64,000 nucleotides of DNA from Vibrio sp. B1FLJ16 (GTDB lineage: Bacteria; Pseudomonadota; Gammaproteobacteria; Enterobacterales; Vibrionaceae), in contig NZ_HG992749.1 in assembly GCF_905175385.1 (NCBI RefSeq), forward strand, positions 1,054,001-1,118,000, given 5' to 3'. How positions within the stretch are numbered: position 1 is the stretch's first letter; the number at the start of each line of letters is the position of its first letter. This document shows positions 58,590 through 64,000 of this stretch, in pieces. A program made the position numbers and the translations under genes. The notes under the pieces were generated by a model. That model was not told the origin of the DNA and searched no databases. It saw nothing but the letters and a program-made list of their open reading frames with translations.

Positions 58590-60032
58590 TTACGCAGAAA
58601 GGATGCGCATGCAGTTGGTAGAGCCTACAACGTCCATAACGTCACCTTGTGTAATGATGACCAAGTCGCCCTCATGTAAGTAGCCTTGTTCTTTTAGGCT
58701 TGCGATCGCTGCTTGAGCTGTTGGTAAGCCGGCATCGCATTTTGCATCAAAATAAAAAGGTGTGACGCCTCGATACAAAGCAGCCCGGTTCAGTGTCGAT
58801 TCATTTCTTGATAGCGCAAAGATAGGTAACCCTGAACTCAGACGTGACATTATCAATGCCGTTCTGCCAGATTCTGTTAATGCAATCATCGCTTGAACGC
58901 CATCCATGTGGTTCGCTGAGTACATGGTGGCCATTGCAATGGTTTCTTCTGCTGTTTCGAAGGTGCGCTGAAGACGATAGGTCGACAGACTGGCTTCAGA
59001 CATTTTTTCAGCGCCAAGGCAAACCTCTGCCATCGATTTTACCGTTTCTACCGGGTACTGACCTGCCGCGGTTTCGCCTGATAGCATGACGGCATCAGTA
59101 CCATCTAAGACTGCATTGGCGACGTCCATGACTTCGGCCCGGGTCGGCATCGGGCTGGTGATCATGGATTCCATCATTTGAGTGGCGGTGATTACAACTC
59201 GATTGAGGCTGCGTGCTCGGCGAATGAGCTTCTTCTGGACACCGATAAGTTCCGGATCACCAATTTCTACTCCTAAATCCCCGCGTGCTACCATCACGAC
59301 ATCTGAGGCGAGAATGATATCGTCAATTGATTCATCACTTTCGACAGTTTCTGCACGTTCTACTTTGGCTACTAATTTGGCTTCTAACCCCGCGTCTCGT
59401 GCCAAGCGTCGGGCGTAATGCATATCTTCGCCATTACGGGGAAAGGAAATCGCTAGGTAATCGACTTTAATTTGTGCTGCAGTAAGAATATCCGCTTTGT
59501 CTTTTTCGGTCAGAGCGTCTGCCGACAGGCCACCGCCTTTTTTATTGATGCCTTTGTTGTTGGAGAGTGAACCACCAACTGTAACTCGGGTATGAACTTT
59601 ATTGCCTTCTACACTGGTGACTTGTAACTGAACCCGGCCGTCGTCCAGCAATAAGATATCGTTTGGAGCAACATCGTGCGGGAGTTCCTTATAATCCAGA
59701 CCCACAGTCTCTTGACTACCTTCACCTTTAGGCAAATCACTATCTAGCGTGAACTTGTCTCCGACATTTAGAATAACTTTTCCATCTTTAAATGTGGAAA
59801 CTCGGATTTTCGGTCCTTGTAAGTCGCCTAAAATAGCAACCTGACGCCCTAATTTAGCAGCGATCGCGCGGACTTTATTGGCTCGTTGAATATGATCTTC
59901 ACTGTTGCCATGTGAAAAGTTCATTCGTACCACATTAGCCCCCGCCTTGATGATCTCCTCAAGGACATTGTCTTTATCTGTAGAGGGCCCAAGAGTGGTG
60001 ACGATTTTTGTTCTTCTTAGTTTGGCAGTCAT
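58590..60032 (-). CDS. pykA: Pyruvate kinase, PykA (type II) branch
   Basis: This is a 480-residue glycolytic enzyme, the same length as E. coli PykA and closely similar through the motifs [34 protein letters not shown] and [20 protein letters not shown]. The active-site lysine lies in VAKVERAE. I chose the ATG at 60032, with GGAG eight bases upstream; a longer frame from 60098 adds 22 unrelated residues. It is divergent from mlc. Confidence 0.96.
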   Translation of the reverse strand: MTAKLRRTKIVTTLGPSTDKDNVLEEIIKAGANVVRMNFSHGNSEDHIQRANKVRAIAAKLGRQVAILGDLQGPKIRVSTFKDGKVILNVGDKFTLDSDLPKGEGSQETVGLDYKELPHDVAPNDILLLDDGRVQLQVTSVEGNKVHTRVTVGGSLSNNKGINKKGGGLSADALTEKDKADILTAAQIKVDYLAISFPRNGEDMHYARRLARDAGLEAKLVAKVERAETVESDESIDDIILASDVVMVARGDLGVEIGDPELIGVQKKLIRRARSLNRVVITATQMMESMITSPMPTRAEVMDVANAVLDGTDAVMLSGETAAGQYPVETVKSMAEVCLGAEKMSEASLSTYRLQRTFETAEETIAMATMYSANHMDGVQAMIALTESGRTALIMSRLSSGLPIFALSRNESTLNRAALYRGVTPFYFDAKCDAGLPTAQAAIASLKEQGYLHEGDLVIITQGDVMDVVGSTNCMRILSA

Positions 60033-60396
60033 AGATTCTCCGAAGAATACTGATGTTAGACATGGGAACTTGAATTCTGTGTAAGTAAGTATATGCACAG
60101 ATTCTAGGCATTAAGCCGGACACGAATAAAAAGTTCGACAACCTCGATACTAATTAAAGTGCATGTATGACTTGATGTTTTGAGGCGAAGTTATTCAGCT
60201 ATGCTGTCTTCCTAATTTGGTCGATAAAATAAGTTATTTTTCACACAATTTATCAGGTCTGGATTCTTCGTTATTTGATTGAATACACAAACAAACAGGT
60301 TTCTGCGTGATGCTTGTCACGGGGATTTATTAATTCGCTTCACAATTACTTCGCAAAGTAAAAAAATTGACGGGTTATCGAATTTTGGAGTGCAAG
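60033..60396. promoter_or_regulatory. Divergent promoter region of pykA and mlc
   Basis: 364 bases, AT-rich, no gene. No strong dyad or known operator was recognised by eye. Confidence 0.4.
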
Positions 60397-61614
60397 ATGT
60401 ACATGGCTCAACCGGGCCATATTGATCATATCAAACAGGTCAATGCTGGTCGTGTATATAAACTGATTGACTTAAAAGGTCCTATCTCTCGGATTGATTT
60501 GTCGAAGCAAAGTGAGCTTGCACCTGCGAGTATTACTAAAATCACCCGAGAATTAATCGAAGCACACTTGATTCATGAAACCACAGTTCAAGAGGCTACC
60601 AGTCGTGGCCGCCCAGCGGTAGGATTGCAAGTCAATAATGAAGGTTGGCAGTTTCTTTCAATGCGTTTGGGGCGTGGCTACCTGACTATCGCGCTGCATG
60701 AGCTTGGTGGTGATGTGTTGATCGACACTAAAATTGAAATCCATGAGCTCGATCAAGACGATGTACTTGAACGTTTGCTGTATGAAATTGATGAGTTCTT
60801 TCAAACCTACGCCGATCAATTGGATCGTGTAACGAGTATCGCGATTACTCTACCTGGCCTTGTAAACTCCGAACAAGGCATTGTTTTACAAATGCCTCAC
60901 TACAATGTCCAAAACCTTGCTTTGGGGCCTGAGATATTTAAAGCGACAGGTTTGCCGGTATTCATTGCCAACGACACGCGAGCTTGGGCGTTAGCTGAAA
61001 AGTTGTTTGGCCATTCTCAAGAGAACGAAAACTCAGTTCTGATTTCTATTCACCATGGGTTAGGTGCCGGTATCATTCTGGATGGCCGTGTTTTACTTGG
61101 TCGTCACGGTAACATTGGTGAACTGGGCCACATACAGATAGATCCACATGGCAAACGTTGTCATTGTGGCAATATCGGTTGTCTGGAAACAGTGGCTAGC
61201 TCTCAGGCTATCCGAGAAGAAGTAGTTAAACGTATTGCTGACGGCGAAGCTTCGAGTCTTGCTGAGCAAGAAGAGATGAGTATCGAAAGCATTTGTGAAG
61301 CGGCGGCTAATGGCGATCCTCTTGCTGTTGATGTCATCGAAAAACTGGGTGGTTATTTGGGGAGTGCAATTGCGATTGTGATTAACTTGTTTAACCCTGA
61401 AAAGATTTTGATTGGCGGGGTAATTAATCAGGCCAAAGAGGTTCTGTATCCGGCTATTCGCCGCTGTATTGAAGAACAGAGCCTGCCGGTTTACCACCAA
61501 GATTTGGAGTTGGTAGAGTCACGTTTTTATAAACAAGCGACAATGCCAGGAGCTGCGCTGATTAAACAGGCTTTGTACGATGGGCAATTACTGATGAAAG
61601 TGGTAGAGGGTTAA
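60397..61614 (+). CDS. mlc: Mlc, ROK-family sugar regulator
   Basis: This is a 405-residue repressor. The N-terminus aligns closely with E. coli Mlc (QPGHIDHIKQVNAGRVYKLI, then ISRIDLSKQ and LAPASITKI in the helix-turn-helix). The ROK zinc site is CHCGNIGC. E. coli Mlc represses ptsG and is sequestered by dephosphorylated EIICB-Glc. I chose the ATG at 60397, six bases after GGAG. Its position near ptsG (8 kb away) is suggestive. Confidence 0.93.
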   Translation: MYMAQPGHIDHIKQVNAGRVYKLIDLKGPISRIDLSKQSELAPASITKITRELIEAHLIHETTVQEATSRGRPAVGLQVNNEGWQFLSMRLGRGYLTIALHELGGDVLIDTKIEIHELDQDDVLERLLYEIDEFFQTYADQLDRVTSIAITLPGLVNSEQGIVLQMPHYNVQNLALGPEIFKATGLPVFIANDTRAWALAEKLFGHSQENENSVLISIHHGLGAGIILDGRVLLGRHGNIGELGHIQIDPHGKRCHCGNIGCLETVASSQAIREEVVKRIADGEASSLAEQEEMSIESICEAAANGDPLAVDVIEKLGGYLGSAIAIVINLFNPEKILIGGVINQAKEVLYPAIRRCIEEQSLPVYHQDLELVESRFYKQATMPGAALIKQALYDGQLLMKVVEG

Positions 61615-61882
61615 TCTCTTTTTATCGGTTTCATATTATATCAAAGGGGTGATATTTGTATTTTCATCCCTTTTTTGTTTTTGCCAGCTAATCATGTAAT
61701 CACTTGATTGATCTATCAACACCTTTGATGTAGTTTCCCTTATAACCTCATTACATCAATAAGTTGTAATTGGATTTTTATCACTGGTTCCCCATTTGTG
61801 GGTATCGTTATTTTAGGCTTTGTTGTTTCTGCTTCATCCACTCAGCAACAGAGAAGTCGTTGTCCAGAATTTAGGTAGTAGT

Positions 61883-62836
61883 ATGTCCGGTGTGTTAAAT
61901 ACAGTTGATCAGCGCACAAACTTAGTTGGTGAGAACCGACTAGAGCTTTTGCTGTTCACGTTGAATAGTCGTCAATTGTTTGCGATTAATGTGTTCAAAG
62001 TAAAAGAAGTAATAAAGCTTCCACCATTAACTAAACTTCCGGGTTCTCATCATAATATCCGTGGTGTGGCTTCTTTGAGAGGAGAGGCGGTGCCTGTCAT
62101 TGACCTGCGTAGTTCGATTGGTTTTCCTCCATTGCGTGGTGAAGCGGAAGAGGAAAATCTGATCGTGACAGAGTATAACCGCACGATCCAAGGCTTCTTG
62201 GTTGGCTCGGTCAGAAACATCGTGAATACTGCATGGACGGAAATTCAGCCGCCGCCTTCGACTACCGGGCGTTCGAACTACCTGACGGCTATCACTCAGA
62301 TTAAAGACGGTGATGCTTCTCAAATTGTTGAAATTATTGATGTTGAAAAAGTACTGGCAGAAATTGTGCATTACGATGTCACTATTTCTGCCGATGTGCT
62401 TGATCAGGAGCTGTCCGATGCGATGGTTGGACGCAATGTATTGATTGTCGATGATTCATCGACCGCTCGTAACCAGGTGCGTGATACGCTTTCTCAGCTG
62501 GGTGTGAATATCATCGAATGCTGTGATGGTTTAGAGGCGTTAACGGTTCTTAAACGTTGGTGCGATGAAGGCAAAGATGTTGAGAAAGAACTGCTGATGA
62601 TGATTACTGATGCAGAAATGCCAGAGATGGACGGCTATAAGCTGACGTACGAAGTCCGTAATGATCCTCGCATGGCTAATTTATTCATCACGTTAAATAC
62701 CTCTCTTAGCGGCAGCTTTAACGAAGCCATGGTGCAGAAAGTGGGTTGCGACCGGTTGATTTCTAAGTTCCAGCCAGACCTGTTGGTAGAAGTCGCACAA
62801 GACAGACTGCGTCAGATCCTCACGTCAAACGCATAA
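61883..62836 (+). CDS. cheV: CheV, chemotaxis coupling protein with receiver domain
   Basis: This is a 317-residue protein with an N-terminal CheW-like domain (about 15-165, INVFKVKEVIKLPPL onward) that links receptors to CheA, and a C-terminal receiver domain (about 190-310) whose phosphorylated residue is Asp243 in ITDAEMPEMDG. The start at 61883 has AGG seven bases upstream. Several CheV copies usually occur in vibrios. It has its own terminator. Confidence 0.93.
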   Translation: MSGVLNTVDQRTNLVGENRLELLLFTLNSRQLFAINVFKVKEVIKLPPLTKLPGSHHNIRGVASLRGEAVPVIDLRSSIGFPPLRGEAEEENLIVTEYNRTIQGFLVGSVRNIVNTAWTEIQPPPSTTGRSNYLTAITQIKDGDASQIVEIIDVEKVLAEIVHYDVTISADVLDQELSDAMVGRNVLIVDDSSTARNQVRDTLSQLGVNIIECCDGLEALTVLKRWCDEGKDVEKELLMMITDAEMPEMDGYKLTYEVRNDPRMANLFITLNTSLSGSFNEAMVQKVGCDRLISKFQPDLLVEVAQDRLRQILTSNA

Positions 62837-62859
62837 TCGTTTTCGACGAAGTCTTTAAA

Positions 62860-62903
62860 GCAGAGAAAACAAAGGGAGGGAAGCCTCCCTTTGTTTTCTC
62901 TGC
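62860..62903. terminator. Long bidirectional terminator between cheV and dnaE2
   Basis: Two perfectly complementary 20-base arms (62860-62879 and 62884-62903) enclose a four-base loop GAAG. It sits between convergent genes and stops four bases before the dnaE2 end. A T-rich half is present on each strand. Confidence 0.85.
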
Positions 62904-62906
62904 CAT

Positions 62907-64000
62907 TTAGTGAAAGTCTCGTGACTTGCTCTGTAAGTCTGAGAGGTGATGAGTACAATCAATCAGTTTGCCTGCGATCACATGTGTAACGTCTCCCTCT
63001 CGTTCCAAAATTCCCTTTACCATCATGACTTTTGAAGTGAGATAAGCCTGCTTTTGAGCACGGGCAGTCGCACCCCAGACCACAACGTTAATGTTTCCGG
63101 TGTCATCTTCCAGGGTAATGAAAGTGACGCCAGCCGCTGTACCAGGAGATTGACGTCCGGTGACCAGCCCTGCAACAGTCACCAGTGATTTATGCTCTTT
63201 ATTGACCAACTCTTTCATACGGGTAAAGCGGGGGAGCTTGCCTGCTTGTTCCAGTAAAGTAATTGGGTGCCGGCTGAGAGAAAGCCCTGTACTGGCATAA
63301 TCTTCAATCAGGTTTTCATACTCAGAAGGTTGAGTCTGATAGCTGTCTGCAGGCTCTTGAATATCATGAAACAAAGGTAAGTCCGATAACGAGTCCATGG
63401 CAGCCCAGCGGGCACTGTAGCGATTGCCTGATAATATCTGGAAAGCATTTGCGGATGCCAGCAGTTCTATATCGCGGCGGCTTCTCAGGATCTGTTTTAC
63501 TTCCTGAATAGAGCGATAGCCTTTTTCAGGGCGTCGTTCAACGAGCCGGATTGCGTTCTCCTCACTGAATCCTTTTACTAAGCGAAAGCCAAGCTGCACC
63601 CCCAAACGTCCGTTTGGTCGTTTAGTCAGATGATGCTGACAGAGTGAATGATTGACGCAGACCGGTAAAACCTCAATTCCGTGACGACGAGCGTCTTGCA
63701 CCAGTTGTGACGGGCTGTAAAAGCCCATGGGTTGGCTGTTCAACAGAGCCGTATAAAACTCCGCGGGGTAGTAATATTTCAGCCAGGATGAACAATACGC
63801 CAGCACCGCAAACGAAGCCGAATGACTTTCTGGGAAACCGTATTCACCAAAGCCACAAATTTGCTCGAAGATGCGTTCAGCAAACTCTAAATCGTAGCCT
63901 CGCTCTCGCATACCATCGATCAGCTTAGGTTTAAACCTGGCTAGGTCACCATTTTTTTTCCAGGCTGCCATTGCCCGGCGCAGCTGATCTGCCTCACCAC
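62907..64000 (-). CDS. dnaE2: DnaE2/ImuC, error-prone DNA polymerase (3' part)
   Basis: This is the C-terminal third (about 364 residues) of an error-prone C-family DNA polymerase; the frame stays open to the window edge, so the gene begins beyond it. It matches ImuC rather than replicative DnaE by the segment CGFGEYGFPESHSASFAVLA and the OB domain that starts VTVAGLVTGRQSPGTAAGVT. ImuC acts with ImuA and ImuB in damage-induced mutagenesis; those genes, if present, would lie further right. Lesion-bypass role is family knowledge. Confidence 0.93.
   Translation of the reverse strand, partial: GEADQLRRAMAAWKKNGDLARFKPKLIDGMRERGYDLEFAERIFEQICGFGEYGFPESHSASFAVLAYCSSWLKYYYPAEFYTALLNSQPMGFYSPSQLVQDARRHGIEVLPVCVNHSLCQHHLTKRPNGRLGVQLGFRLVKGFSEENAIRLVERRPEKGYRSIQEVKQILRSRRDIELLASANAFQILSGNRYSARWAAMDSLSDLPLFHDIQEPADSYQTQPSEYENLIEDYASTGLSLSRHPITLLEQAGKLPRFTRMKELVNKEHKSLVTVAGLVTGRQSPGTAAGVTFITLEDDTGNINVVVWGATARAQKQAYLTSKVMMVKGILEREGDVTHVIAGKLIDCTHHLSDLQSKSRDFH

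Noticed and set aside
1-64000. CRISPR arrays, tRNA or rRNA genes, prophage or defence islands
   Set aside because: No regularly spaced repeats, tRNA-like cloverleaf sequence, phage structural genes, integrases or restriction genes were recognised. Gene content is core throughout.

Overview
The window is a stretch of a gamma-proteobacterial chromosome that fits the genus Vibrio (large chromosome). The evidence is the gene order (opp operon, pta/ackA/yfbV, ABC transporter, malZ, dusC; and rluC, maf, yceD, rpmF, plsX, fabHDG, acpP, fabF, pabC, mltG, tmk, holB, tatD-like, ptsG), a 279-residue FadR carrying the Vibrio-type insertion, NhaB divergent from fadR, and small non-coding repeats of a kind I associate with vibrios. 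Species cannot be assigned from the sequence alone. Almost all of it is core, vertically inherited DNA. I see no prophage, integron, CRISPR array, tRNA, rRNA or complete insertion sequence.

Layout. 1-921: 3' end of a molybdopterin operon (moaC partial, moaD, moaE). 1483-7113: oppABCDF oligopeptide importer, with a stem-loop after oppA. 7310-9646: glutathionyl-hydroquinone reductase and an MgtC/DUF4010 membrane protein, followed by a 199-bp inverted-repeat element. 9945-14223: acetate switch (ackA then pta, minus strand) and divergent yfbV. 14597-17522: a three-gene ABC importer of the TrpX type. 17669-21934: malZ, dusC, a SEC-C protein and dsbB. 22020-25082: nhaB and fadR, divergent. 25171-33839: a membrane-anchored hypothetical, metG, apbC/mrp, udk, asmA, btuR/cobO and a low-molecular-weight phosphatase. 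33924-38865: a SulP transporter and RNase E. 39504-52089: rluC, maf and the yceD-rpmF-plsX-fab cluster running into pabC-mltG-tmk-holB-tatD-like. 52533-58530: ptsG, a MITE-like element, a small outer-membrane-like protein, an NSS amino-acid transporter with its tiny partner subunit, a 30-residue YnhF-like membrane peptide and a patatin-like lipase. 58590-64000: pykA, mlc, cheV and the 3' part of dnaE2/imuC.

How the genes work together. Two blocks are metabolically coherent. The first is lipid and envelope synthesis: PlsX, FabH/D/G, AcpP and FabF make acyl chains, FadR senses acyl-CoA, and MltG acts on peptidoglycan. The second is sugar handling: the PtsG glucose permease, its likely repressor Mlc and pyruvate kinase lie within 9 kb, while pta/ackA handle overflow to acetate. 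Most transcription units end in clear intrinsic terminators, many shared by convergent genes.

I found no convincing previously undescribed multi-gene system. The items most worth a second look are small: two genes below 35 codons (a MetS-like subunit overlapping its transporter, and a YnhF-like peptide with a strong ribosome binding site); three non-coding inverted-repeat elements, two of which share a core despite different ends; a 15-bp perfect hairpin inside rluC; a duplicated enolase-site-like motif in RNase E; and several structured leaders or dyads upstream of ptsG, the NSS transporter, fadR and cobO.
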